NCBI GenBank assembly: GCA_003223895.1 | Contig: QHXD01000049.1 | Coordinates: 5,360 to 15,590, forward strand | DNA: 10,231 nucleotides | Direction: 5' to 3' | Origin: Acidobacteriota bacterium | Lineage (GTDB): Bacteria; Acidobacteriota; Terriglobia; 20CM-2-55-15 | Shown: piece by piece, positions 1-6,481 of the stretch | Position numbering within the stretch: the stretch's first letter is position 1 | Layout: each line of letters begins with the position of its first letter | Made by a program: the position numbers and the translations under genes | The notes under the pieces: generated by a model | What the model was told of the DNA's origin: nothing | The model's input: the letters and a program-made list of their open reading frames with translations, nothing else | The model's database searches: none

Positions 1-42
1 CAGGAGGGGAACACCCTCGCCTCACGATCTTCGCTAACCCTC

Positions 43-66
43 AAAAACTTTGTCAAAAAAACAAAG
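43..66 (-). terminator. Possible weak intrinsic terminator after guaA
   Basis: Read on the minus strand, 21 bases past the guaA stop codon, a 6-base stem (CTTTGT / ACAAAG, positions 66-61 and 53-48) with a 7-base loop is followed directly by five T residues. The position and the stem-plus-T-run order fit a rho-independent terminator. The stem has only two G-C pairs and would be weak, so this is tentative. The rest of positions 1-42 shows no recognisable gene or signal. Confidence 0.3.
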
Positions 67-86
67 GCACAAGAAAGGCCGCTCAT

Positions 87-1604
87 CTATTCCCATTCAA
101 TCGTCGCTGGAGGTTTCGACGTGATGTCGTAAACGACGCGGTTGATTCCCTTCACCTCGTTCACGATGCGATTGGAGATCACGGCCATGAGATCATAAGG
201 CAGGCGCACCCAGTCCGCCGTCATGCCGTCGGTGCTGTGGACGGCACGGATGGCGAGCGTATGCTCGTATGTCCTTACGTCCCCCATCACCCCGACGCTC
301 TTCACCGGCAGCAGAACGCCGAACGACTGCCAGATCTGGCGATACAACCCCGCCTTCTTGATTTCGGAGACCAGAATGTCGTCGGCCTCCTGAAGCATGC
401 GAATGCCTTCCCTGGTGATCTCACCCATGATCCGGACCGCGAGGCCGGGTCCGGGGAACGGCTGACGCCAGACCATATCTTCAGGCAAACCCAGTTCGAG
501 CCCCACGCGCCGGACCTCATCTTTGAAGAGCTCACGCAATGGTTCGACCAGCTTCAGCTTCATCCGGTCCGGCAACCCGCCGACATTGTGATGCGACTTG
601 ATCGTCTGGGACGGTCCCTTGACCGACACCGATTCAATCACGTCCGGATATAACGTGCCCTGCACAAGAACATCAACCGACCCGATTCGCTGGGCCTCTT
701 CTTCGAAAACGCGTATGAATTCATTCCCGATGAGTTTGCGTTTCTTTTCAGGATCCGTGACACCGCTCAGCATGTTCAGGAATCGATCCGAAGCGTCGAC
801 GCCACGCACGTTCAGATGCAGATTGTTCTGGAGCATCGAGAGGACCTTCTCGTACTCGTTCTTTCTCAGCAGACCCGTATCGACGAAGACGCCGACCAGC
901 CGATCGCCGATCGCGCGCGACACGAGCGTTGCCGCCACGGTGGAATCCACTCCGCCGCTGATCGCGCACAGCGCGCGGCCGTTGGCGATCTGTTTTCGAA
1001 TCCGCTCGACAGTGCTTTCGATGAACGATCCGATGGTCCAGTCGCCGCGGCACCGGCACACATCGAAAACGAATCGCCGCAGCAATGCGTCGCCATTTTC
1101 CGTGTGTGTCACCTCAGGATGGAACTGGACGCCAAATACCTTGGCCGCGGGATTTTCCATCGCAGCGATCGTGGTTTCCGTTCGGGCCGTGATCTCGAAT
1201 CCGGGCGGTGCCTCCAGGATGCGGTCGCCGTGACTCATGCCGTTGAGCAAACACGACGGCTTTACTGACTGAAGCTCGCGCGAGCCATACTCACGACTGG
1301 ACGCGGGCTCCACCCGGCCGCCCAGTTCCTTGCCCATGAGCTGCATCCCATAGCAGATGCCAAGCAGCGGGATTCCCATCCGGAAAAGCTCGGGATCGCA
1401 AAGCGGCGCCCCTGCTTCGTAGACCGACGCAGGACCGCCACCCAGGATGATGCCTTTGGGTTTGTAATTTCGCAGCGTTTCGATCGGTGTGTTGAACGGC
1501 AGGATTTCCGTATAGACGTGCGCTTCGCGAATCCTCCGGCCGATGAGCTGTGTGTATTGTCCGCCAAAATCAAGAACGAGGATGGTCTCAAATTCCGACG
1601 ACAT
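87..1604 (-). CDS. guaA: GMP synthase (glutamine-hydrolysing)
   Basis: Converts XMP to GMP using ATP and glutamine-derived ammonia, the last step of guanine nucleotide synthesis; cytosolic. The 505 residues match the usual single-chain bacterial enzyme. Residues 1 to about 195 are a class I glutamine amidotransferase with nucleophile C84 in GICYGMQ and the H162/E164 pair in QFHPE. Residues about 200-380 are the ATP pyrophosphatase domain with P-loop SGGVDS at 216-221. The C-terminal dimerisation domain carries QPFPGPGLAVR (381-391) and ends in the family-typical DITSKPPATIEWE. The ATG at 1604 has GAGG four bases upstream and lies inside the 3' end of the upstream membrane-protein gene (17-base overlap). 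It is the last gene of the minus-strand cluster. No catalytic residue appears to be missing. Identification is secure. Confidence 0.98.
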   Translation of the reverse strand: MSSEFETILVLDFGGQYTQLIGRRIREAHVYTEILPFNTPIETLRNYKPKGIILGGGPASVYEAGAPLCDPELFRMGIPLLGICYGMQLMGKELGGRVEPASSREYGSRELQSVKPSCLLNGMSHGDRILEAPPGFEITARTETTIAAMENPAAKVFGVQFHPEVTHTENGDALLRRFVFDVCRCRGDWTIGSFIESTVERIRKQIANGRALCAISGGVDSTVAATLVSRAIGDRLVGVFVDTGLLRKNEYEKVLSMLQNNLHLNVRGVDASDRFLNMLSGVTDPEKKRKLIGNEFIRVFEEEAQRIGSVDVLVQGTLYPDVIESVSVKGPSQTIKSHHNVGGLPDRMKLKLVEPLRELFKDEVRRVGLELGLPEDMVWRQPFPGPGLAVRIMGEITREGIRMLQEADDILVSEIKKAGLYRQIWQSFGVLLPVKSVGVMGDVRTYEHTLAIRAVHSTDGMTADWVRLPYDLMAVISNRIVNEVKGINRVVYDITSKPPATIEWE

Positions 1605-2481
1605 TGCGCCTCATTATATCAACCGCTGAAAACCTCACGAGGAGAAGGTAGCTGTGAAAAAGGTTCAGCAATATGACTCCGAAAATTAAAACAAAGATCA
1701 TCACGATCGCTTCAATCCCGCGCGATACGCTCAGGAAACCGGAAACGATGACGATCAACACCGAGACACCGATCATCGCTTCGAATATTAGTAATGTTCC
1801 TATCACCCCGCTGACCCGAATGAGGTCCACCCCCAGCAGTTCAACCGCGTCGCTTCTTAACAGCGTATCAAGAACTGTGAGTAGGAAGGCGACGCCGATG
1901 AAAGCGATAAGACCTGCGACCGTCGCCCCTCGTGTTTCAAGCCAAAGCATTCGCCATTGCGACATCGGGGTTGCCAGGTATCGTCCGAAGACGATTAGGG
2001 AAAGGATGAAGGCCACCGAGAAAAGAATTGCGGCCTTGATCACCGCCGATGTGAGGAAAGTTTTAAAGGTCAGGCTCGTAGCCGCGGGCTTTATGCCCGC
2101 GTTCAATTGATCGGACGCGGGCGTAAAGCCCGCGGCTACGAGGTGACCTGTTACGATTCGCCAACGGAAAAACGCTTCTAGCAAGAACCAGAGCCCTACC
2201 GACAAGCACAAGACGGAAACCAGCGCCCAGAAGATTGCGGACGCGTGCGCGATCAGGAACTGCCGCAGCGCCGTGGTGGCAAGCAGGCCATTCAGCGCCG
2301 GAACACCTGTGTCCTGCCATTGGATGTTTTGCAGCTGGGAGCCGAACCAGCCGGCGATCAAAGCAAGCGCGACAAACGTGACGGCACACCAGATCGCCTT
2401 CCAGAGAAGATCGAGGAAGATCAGGCCCAGCCGGCCATGCACCCGCGCGAATCCCTGACGGAGAACCTCACCTGGCATCAT
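1588..2481 (-). CDS. Six-helix integral membrane protein of unknown function
   Basis: I do not recognise a family. The 297 residues carry about six hydrophobic segments, roughly at 22-44, 79-101, 143-165, 187-206, 223-249 and 258-283, with no signal-peptide cleavage site, so it should sit in the cytoplasmic membrane. No catalytic or nucleotide-binding motif is evident. Residues about 114-136, in the loop between helices 2 and 3, are encoded by a palindromic repeat (see 2067-2149) and are probably a late insertion. The start ATG at 2481 overlaps the stop of the upstream Asd-like gene as ATGA; a second ATG follows immediately at 2478, and neither has a Shine-Dalgarno sequence, which suggests translational coupling. 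The 3' end overlaps guaA by 17 bases. It could be a transport or envelope protein of the phospholipid operon, but that is only guilt by association. Confidence 0.8.
   Translation of the reverse strand: MMPGEVLRQGFARVHGRLGLIFLDLLWKAIWCAVTFVALALIAGWFGSQLQNIQWQDTGVPALNGLLATTALRQFLIAHASAIFWALVSVLCLSVGLWFLLEAFFRWRIVTGHLVAAGFTPASDQLNAGIKPAATSLTFKTFLTSAVIKAAILFSVAFILSLIVFGRYLATPMSQWRMLWLETRGATVAGLIAFIGVAFLLTVLDTLLRSDAVELLGVDLIRVSGVIGTLLIFEAMIGVSVLIVIVSGFLSVSRGIEAIVMIFVLIFGVILLNLFHSYLLLVRFSAVDIMRRNVVGI
1613..1621 (-). promoter_or_regulatory. Possible extended -10 promoter element for guaA
   Basis: The minus strand reads TGATATAAT, a perfect extended -10 (TG, one base, TATAAT), ending 8 bases before the guaA ATG and lying beyond or at the end of the upstream membrane-protein coding sequence region. 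I see no convincing -35 hexamer at 16-18 bases spacing. If used, transcription would begin within about two bases of the start codon, giving a nearly leaderless guaA mRNA in addition to read-through from the operon. This is inference from a short motif. Confidence 0.3.
2067..2149. repeat. Palindromic REP-like element inside a coding sequence
   Basis: Inverted repeat with core arms 2075-2101 and 2116-2142 (26 of 27 bases pair, the exception being a G-T) and a 14-base centre. Pairing continues outward through AGGTCA/TGACCT with one bulged base, giving a total of about 83 bases. Each arm is itself a hairpin: CGCGGGC, five bases, GCCCGCG at 2083-2101 and again at 2116-2134, so the element can fold as one long stem or as two adjacent hairpins, like a REP/BIME unit. 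On the minus strand it stays open in the host gene's frame, giving VAAGFTPA from one arm and AGIKPAATS from the other. From general knowledge, GC-rich repeats of this look are common in environmental genomes such as acidobacteria; I could not confirm this one. Confidence 0.9.
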
Positions 2482-3464
2482 GTACCGAGTGCCGGCGCCA
2501 GCATGATGTGTTCGGCCGTCTGGATGGCGTTCGATGCGGCTATACGCATATTATCCGCCACGAGCCACAGCGAATACGCTCCCTGATGGTTCGCATCGGC
2601 CCGGATCCCGGCATGGACGGTATCCTTTCCAACAACCGACACCTGCGATGCATGCGCGTCAAGGCTCACTCCGGCGCGTTCCAGTTCCACCGCCAGATCT
2701 ACGGCTGAGGGCGCGGCCAGGAGGTGGACAAACACTGAGAATGCATGGGAATGAAATACCGGAGCCTGAACCGCCGTGATCATCGGCTTCGGGAAGGTCT
2801 TGCCAAGGATTGCAGCCAGATGCTCGAGTATTCGTTTTTCCGCCCGTTCAGCGGCTTCCCGTTCCGGCAGAACATTGAATGCAAGCTGACCTGCAAAAAC
2901 CTTGCTTTCCAGTTGCTGAAAGTTCAGAAGGTTTACTGTCTGTTCCTGGAGCTCGTCCACGCCTGCGTTGCCTCGCTCCGACGCCGGTTCGAGCACCGTG
3001 ACGGCCGCTGTCTGCAGCCCAAACGTGTTGTGCAAGGCCGACAGAACTCGAGCCAGAACAATCGCGGCCGGGTGCGGATTCACGAAGTAGCCTTTGGATT
3101 TCAACAGGCGGGAGTCCGAAATGCCGTGAAGGTAAACGGTTCCATCGGCGCCAGCCTGGGTCAGATCGATCGTGAGCTCCGGAAAGGTTGCGCCGCTGGC
3201 GATGTAGGACTGCATGATCTCCGGACTGCAGGCGAAGAACGCAATGTCGACATCTTCGAAAGACCGCGGCGAAATCACCTGCGCGATCTGAATCTCGCCC
3301 GCAAATTCCTGGAGCAGGCCGGCGTACTCTTCCGTCTCGAGCAGGGCCAGCCGGCCCATGGGAAAACCGGCGTCCTCGATCATCTGACGAAGTTCTTTGC
3401 CGACGGGAGATGTCGATCCAATGATGGCTATATGGGGAGCTTTTCGAAGGCGTTGTTCATGCAT
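2478..3464 (-). CDS. Aspartate-semialdehyde dehydrogenase-like protein, catalytic Cys missing (probable pseudoenzyme)
   Basis: The fold signature is that of the Asd/ArgC family: an N-terminal dinucleotide-binding loop GSTSPVGKEL (16-25), then a middle segment ending FVNPHPAA, then the dimerisation half with SERGNAGVDELQEQT (162-176) and QAPVFHSHAF (233-242). The key residues of a working Asd are absent. Where the family has NPNCST with the nucleophilic cysteine, this protein has N129-P130-H131-P132, so Cys is replaced by Pro. The substrate-binding Arg of the RVPV motif is Gln (Q233), while the following His is kept (H240). At 328 residues it has normal family length, so this is not a decayed fragment. 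It resembles the situation of E. coli Usg, an Asd-family protein of unclear role. It starts 8 bases inside the end of pssA (AGG six bases before the ATG) and overlaps the membrane-protein start by ATGA. Function unknown; a role with the lipid genes is inference. Confidence 0.85.
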   Translation of the reverse strand: MHEQRLRKAPHIAIIGSTSPVGKELRQMIEDAGFPMGRLALLETEEYAGLLQEFAGEIQIAQVISPRSFEDVDIAFFACSPEIMQSYIASGATFPELTIDLTQAGADGTVYLHGISDSRLLKSKGYFVNPHPAAIVLARVLSALHNTFGLQTAAVTVLEPASERGNAGVDELQEQTVNLLNFQQLESKVFAGQLAFNVLPEREAAERAEKRILEHLAAILGKTFPKPMITAVQAPVFHSHAFSVFVHLLAAPSAVDLAVELERAGVSLDAHASQVSVVGKDTVHAGIRADANHQGAYSLWLVADNMRIAASNAIQTAEHIMLAPALGT

Positions 3465-4308
3465 GCCAACCTACGACTCTCGGCTCTTCGACTTTGACTT
3501 TCCGCACCGTGTGGGCGAATCTGGACGCCAATGGAATGAGTTTGGTGACGAGTCCGGAACAAAGATAGATCGTCGCGAGAACGAGAAGCACAACTTCCGA
3601 ATAGAAAATAACGAGGGCGATCAGCATCGCCGTACAAAAAAGCACGATACGGGGCCGTGGCTTCTTCACATCAAACTCTTTGAAACTGGCGTAACGAACC
3701 GTACTGATCATCAGAAAGGCGATCAGAAGAATCAGCAGGGACCACAGGAGCGCCGATCCCACGAGCAGAACGGGCGTTTTGAAGAAATGGACGACAGCGG
3801 CAATCATGCCGGCGCCCATGGGAATCGGCAGGCCGACGAAGTAGCGCCTGGAGCCCGCCTCCGGTGGCTTCTTCGTTTGAATGTTGAATCGGGCCAGGCG
3901 AAGCGCTCCGCACACGAGAAACGCGAACGTGGAGAGCCAGCCAAGCTGGTTCACGTGCTGGACGATGTTCGCCTCGAGACCGGCGGTGGAGCTCAAACCC
4001 CACTTGAAAGCCAGCATCGCGGGTGCGACTCCAAACGTGACCAGATCGGCCAGGGAGTCCAGTTGGATGCCGAAGTCGCTGTCCGTTTGTGTCAGGCGAG
4101 CGATGCGGCCATCCATCATGTCCAACACCATGCCCACACCAATGGCGATCGCCGCGTAGTCGTAGTTCGCGCGCAGGGTCGCGATCACGGCATAGTAGCC
4201 GCAAAAAATATTCCCAACGGTGAACAGGCTGGGAACAATGGAAAGGCCGCTCTGAATCCGTGCCCGGTCTCGAATGCGTATGCGTCGGCGTTGGCGTTTT
4301 TCTGTCAT
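3457..4308 (-). CDS. pssA: CDP-diacylglycerol--serine O-phosphatidyltransferase
   Basis: Makes phosphatidylserine and CMP from CDP-diacylglycerol and L-serine in the cytoplasmic membrane. Its product is the substrate of the adjacent psd. With the start chosen the protein has 283 residues: a basic N-terminus, then about six to eight hydrophobic helices. The CDP-alcohol phosphatidyltransferase signature is complete at residues 66-88: D66-G67, A70-R71, G80, D84 and D88, with D63 preceding it. The ATG at 4308 overlaps the psd stop codon as ATGA, the classic coupling arrangement. The frame stays open upstream to 4476, but that stretch is arginine-rich antifamily sequence read out of frame through psd and is not part of the protein. 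The 3' end overlaps the Asd-like gene by 8 bases. The short-form PssA with a neighbouring short Psd is the type found in many bacteria outside the enterics. Confidence 0.96.
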   Translation of the reverse strand: MTEKRQRRRIRIRDRARIQSGLSIVPSLFTVGNIFCGYYAVIATLRANYDYAAIAIGVGMVLDMMDGRIARLTQTDSDFGIQLDSLADLVTFGVAPAMLAFKWGLSSTAGLEANIVQHVNQLGWLSTFAFLVCGALRLARFNIQTKKPPEAGSRRYFVGLPIPMGAGMIAAVVHFFKTPVLLVGSALLWSLLILLIAFLMISTVRYASFKEFDVKKPRPRIVLFCTAMLIALVIFYSEVVLLVLATIYLCSGLVTKLIPLASRFAHTVRKVKVEEPRVVGWHA

Positions 4309-4916
4309 GAGGTCTCTTTGATCACTCCGATCGGCGTCGATCCGCCTCGGACCCGCATCCCGGTTTCCACTGTAGCCTCGGTTCCAGCCGGGAACAAGAC
4401 GTCGACTCGCGAACCAAAACGAATCAAACCGATGAGTTCGCCTTTCTCGACGGGATCCCCTTTCTTCTTCCAGCATACAATTCGGCGGGCAACAAGTCCT
4501 GCAACTTGAGTAAAGACCAGTTTCAGGTTTCCCTGGGCGACCGTGATGATATTCCGCTCATTCTCGACGCTGGCCGCATGATTAAAAGCCGCCCTGAATT
4601 TGCCGGGCCTGTATTCCATGGCCTCGATGCGGCCTCGCATCGGACTTCGATTCACGTGAACATCGAAGATCGAAAGAAAAATGCTGAGCTTCGTTATGCT
4701 GCCGACGCGTTCGACGTTTACGACGCGTCCGTCCGCCGGCGATACGATGATTCGAGGATCCGGCGGGATTGAACGCTTGGGATTCCGGAAAAAGAATGCC
4801 ACAAAAACCGCAAGCAAGAGCAGGAAAATCCCCGCTGCAGCCCAGGCCAGCCAGAAGCTTATTGCAGCCGCTGCCAGTAGAGGCAGCAGGAAGATAAACG
4901 CGTCTTTGACAATCAT
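4305..4916 (-). CDS. psd: Phosphatidylserine decarboxylase proenzyme (short, PSD-A type)
   Basis: Decarboxylates phosphatidylserine to phosphatidylethanolamine at the membrane, completing the pathway begun by the neighbouring pssA. The 203 residues fit the compact form of about 200-230 residues. Two hydrophobic segments (about 5-43) anchor the N-terminus, followed by FFRNPKR, SPADGRV (59-65) with the conserved Asp, and IFDVHVNRSP (83-92) with the conserved His. The self-cleavage site is G168-S169 in IRFGSRVDV; in this family the serine becomes the pyruvoyl prosthetic group, giving a beta chain of about 168 and an alpha chain of about 35 residues. The ATG at 4916 has no good Shine-Dalgarno sequence. 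The gene starts 36 bases downstream, in transcript terms, of a tandem-unit palindrome (4952-5014). It overlaps pssA by four bases. Confidence 0.95.
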   Translation of the reverse strand: MIVKDAFIFLLPLLAAAAISFWLAWAAAGIFLLLLAVFVAFFFRNPKRSIPPDPRIIVSPADGRVVNVERVGSITKLSIFLSIFDVHVNRSPMRGRIEAMEYRPGKFRAAFNHAASVENERNIITVAQGNLKLVFTQVAGLVARRIVCWKKKGDPVEKGELIGLIRFGSRVDVLFPAGTEATVETGMRVRGGSTPIGVIKETS

Positions 4917-4951
4917 GAATGCGATTCTACAAGGAAGGCGCGAGAGGCGTT

Positions 4952-5014
4952 CTTTGTGCCTTTGTGTCTTCGTGTCTTAGTGATTCAAAACACCAAGACA
5001 CAAAGGCACAAAGG
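4952..5014. repeat. Palindrome built of 8-base tandem units, upstream of psd
   Basis: On the plus strand, 4952-4983 is four 8-base units (CTTTGTGC, CTTTGTGT, CTTCGTGT, CTTAGTGA). After AATTC-like spacer bases the complementary units follow at 4991-5014 (CACCAAGA, CACAAAGG, CACAAAGG by period 8). Bases 4952-4970 and 4995-5013 pair perfectly over 19 bases. The inner part can also pair in a shifted register (GTGTCTTAGTG with CACCAAGACAC, 10 of 11). It fills most of the 105-base gap between the DUF465 gene and psd. There is no T-run after the stem on the minus strand, so it is not a standard terminator. It looks like an interspersed repeat copy, and could affect psd expression as an mRNA hairpin. 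Confidence 0.85.
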
Positions 5015-5021
5015 CAGGACT

Positions 5022-5261
5022 CTAAGTATGCTGATGACTCGGTTCGTTCCGGAACTTTTGGATCATGGAGTTCATCTGGTCTTTAAGCTGGAGCTTCTTC
5101 TTTTTCAGCGTGACTTCATCGAGATGATCCTGCTCAGACATGTGATGCTTCGCATGCAGTTGCTCGAGTTTGTCCGCGTACTGTTTATGCTCACCGACCA
5201 GACGGCGAAATTCCGGGTTCGCGGACATCAAGTGCTCCTTGATCTCCTCCTCCTTCATCAT
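5022..5261 (-). CDS. Small DUF465/YdcH-like coiled-coil protein
   Basis: A 79-residue, highly charged, helical protein. The pattern NPEFRRLVGEHKQYADKLEQ, followed by a histidine-rich turn, MSEQDHLDEV, and the lysine stretch LKKKKLQLKDQM near the C-terminus, is typical of the DUF465 (YdcH) family, whose members are about 70-80 residues and of unknown molecular function. No membrane segment or signal peptide is present. The start is fixed by a perfect AGGAGG (5268-5273) six bases before the ATG at 5261; a second ATG at 5258 sits nine bases from it and is equally possible. The frame can be extended upstream to 5333, but the extension is not family-like and precedes this ribosome site. It lies between rimI (68-base gap) and the repeat upstream of psd. 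Confidence 0.87.
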   Translation of the reverse strand: MMKEEEIKEHLMSANPEFRRLVGEHKQYADKLEQLHAKHHMSEQDHLDEVTLKKKKLQLKDQMNSMIQKFRNEPSHQHT

Positions 5262-5303
5262 CGCGTTCCTCCTAGGTAATGGATATTTTTCCCGCCTAAG
5301 GCC

Positions 5304-5333
5304 ACCGTAGCACACGCTTTGCCGCGAGTTCAA
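5304..5333 (-). promoter_or_regulatory. Possible promoter for the DUF465 gene
   Basis: On the minus strand, TTGAAC (5333-5328) is followed after 18 bases by TACGGT (5309-5304), preceded by TG one base upstream as in an extended -10. A start near 5297 would give a leader of about 35 bases containing the strong AGGAGG site of the DUF465 gene. The hexamers match consensus only partly (4 of 6 and 3 of 6), so the support is modest. Confidence 0.22.
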
Positions 5334-5806
5334 TCCGAAATGTCGAGTTCCATGACGTATGCGTCTTCGATCGGGTTCGAGTAGTAACTCTTCCGCTCGC
5401 CGGCGATCTTGAACGTGAATCCGAGATAGAAATTAATGGCCGGATTATTGGATTTTCGCACTTCGAGAATGACCTTGCGGGCTTTGCGCCGGGCCGACTC
5501 CTCGATGGCCGCTGTCATCAATTGTTTGCCGATGCCGGATCGCGCATGACCGTTTTCGACAGCTATATTGTAGATCTCGGAAACATCCGCAGCGATGTGG
5601 AAAATGACAAATCCCACAATGCTGTTCGATCCGCTTTCCTCTTCCAGTTCGGCGACAAAGCTGGAAGTGAAGCTGTCGTCGTTCAGAAGGCGGTAGTAGC
5701 TGTCGATCGACCAATGGGAGAGGTGGTGCCAGGACCGCTCGATATCGACAATCCGATCGACGTCGCTTTTTCGGACTTTACGAATTCGGACTTCCAATGC
5801 TTTCAC
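5330..5806 (-). CDS. rimI: Ribosomal-protein-alanine N-acetyltransferase-like GNAT enzyme
   Basis: GNAT-fold enzyme that transfers acetyl from acetyl-CoA to a protein N-terminus; RimI family members act on ribosomal protein S18 and related targets. With the start chosen it has 158 residues. The motif EIYNIAV (78-83 region) precedes the acetyl-CoA pyrophosphate loop HARSGIGKQLM (87-97, R89-x-G91-x-G93). The RimI-typical LEVRKSNNPAINFYLGF follows (114-130), with E115 and Y127 in the expected places. The usual position next to tsaB supports RimI over a generic acetyltransferase. I place the start at GTG 5806 because GGAG (5817-5814) is seven bases upstream; an in-frame TTG at 5812 lies only one base from that site. 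The gene then overlaps tsaB by 29 bases. GNAT substrate assignments by sequence are not certain. Confidence 0.88.
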   Translation of the reverse strand: MKALEVRIRKVRKSDVDRIVDIERSWHHLSHWSIDSYYRLLNDDSFTSSFVAELEEESGSNSIVGFVIFHIAADVSEIYNIAVENGHARSGIGKQLMTAAIEESARRKARKVILEVRKSNNPAINFYLGFTFKIAGERKSYYSNPIEDAYVMELDISD

Positions 5807-6449
5807 GAGCAATCTCCGCGTCGGTCTTGCGCACGTACAGAGGTTTCAACGGCCCGCAGCTCGGAGCGGCCGCCAGTTCCGCAATCGTCGAAGCCAGATA
5901 GAGATCCATGGAATGGACGCTCCATCCGGGCGTTTCGTCGATCTCCGATTGATAACGAAGCGCCCCGTCACCACAAAAAACCAGGCTCTGGCGGGGCAAC
6001 GACGCGAACCACTCGGCGGGTTTTAGCACGACAGCGGGACGCTCTTCAACAAGAGTATCCTCCGTCCGGCGATAGACGGCACCGTACACTTCTCCGCGCC
6101 GGGCATCGATCGTTGGAACAATCAGCGCATCGTGAATTCCGGCTTTCCAGGCCAGGGCTTCGAGCGTTGTGACCCCTGCTCCGCGCTTGCCGTGAGCCGC
6201 AACGAAACCTTCCATCGCCGCCAACCCGATACGCAATCCTGTAAACGAGCCCGGACCCCGGGCGGCAGCAAAGAGATCAATGTCTGCGAGCTTGAACGGC
6301 AGATGCTGAAAAAGAAAGTCGACGGAACGGAACAGCCGTTCGGAATGTTGCATCGAGGAAGCGAGCCGGATTTCTCCTACATTTTCTGGGCCGTCGACGA
6401 CACAAACGCTTCCGCGCACGGAACTCGTGTCGACCGCCAAAATGCGCAT
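5778..6449 (-). CDS. tsaB: tRNA t6A biosynthesis protein TsaB
   Basis: Partner of TsaD, TsaE and TsaC in forming N6-threonylcarbamoyladenosine at position 37 of ANN-decoding tRNAs; TsaB is the non-catalytic ASKHA-fold scaffold that binds TsaD. The 223 residues match the family. The N-terminus MRILAVDTSS is diagnostic, followed by QHSERL (34-39), ARGPGSFTGLRIGL (63-76), IDARRGEVYGAVY (114-126) and the C-terminal PLYVRKTDAE signature. The ATG at 6449 has no well-spaced Shine-Dalgarno sequence (AAGG ends one base away). It is the first gene of the minus-strand series and overlaps rimI, the common tsaB-rimI pairing. It diverges from pfkA across 32 bases. tsaD, tsaE and tsaC are not in the window. 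Confidence 0.95.
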   Translation of the reverse strand: MRILAVDTSSVRGSVCVVDGPENVGEIRLASSMQHSERLFRSVDFLFQHLPFKLADIDLFAAARGPGSFTGLRIGLAAMEGFVAAHGKRGAGVTTLEALAWKAGIHDALIVPTIDARRGEVYGAVYRRTEDTLVEERPAVVLKPAEWFASLPRQSLVFCGDGALRYQSEIDETPGWSVHSMDLYLASTIAELAAAPSCGPLKPLYVRKTDAEIARESIGSPNS

Positions 6450-6450
6450 G

Positions 6451-6463
6451 CCTTATTATAAGG
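6451..6463. promoter_or_regulatory. Possible shared -10 region of the tsaB/pfkA divergent promoters
   Basis: The 32-base gap between the divergent genes contains the near-palindrome CCTTATTATAAGG. On the minus strand it reads TATAAT (6460-6455), a perfect -10 hexamer ending five bases before the tsaB ATG. On the plus strand it reads TATTAT (6454-6459), 5 of 6 to consensus, with TCGACC (4 of 6 to TTGACA) 18 bases upstream. If both are used, pfkA transcription would begin near its GGAGG site and tsaB at about its own start codon. No -35 is evident for tsaB. This is short-motif inference. Confidence 0.28.
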
Positions 6464-6481
6464 ACGGAGGAGAACACACCC

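Noticed and set aside
61..78. Similarity of ACAAAGGCACAA to the octamer palindrome near 5000
   Set aside because: Only 12 bases match, with no tandem or inverted partner; too short to call a second repeat copy.
4309..4476. Open frame extending pssA upstream by 56 codons
   Set aside because: The extension runs out of frame through psd, is arginine-rich and unlike the family. The ATG at 4308 with ATGA overlap gives the usual length.
3397..4509. Long plus-strand open frame opposite pssA
   Set aside because: Lies antisense to well-identified pssA and psd, is rich in charged low-complexity residues and shows no family motif; a codon-bias shadow in GC-rich DNA.
5262..5333. Upstream extension of the DUF465 protein by 24 residues
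   Set aside because: A perfect AGGAGG site sits just before the ATG at 5261, and the extension is not family-like.
5807..5812. TTG start for rimI two codons upstream
   Set aside because: It lies one base from the GGAG site, whereas the GTG at 5806 is at the ideal seven-base spacing.
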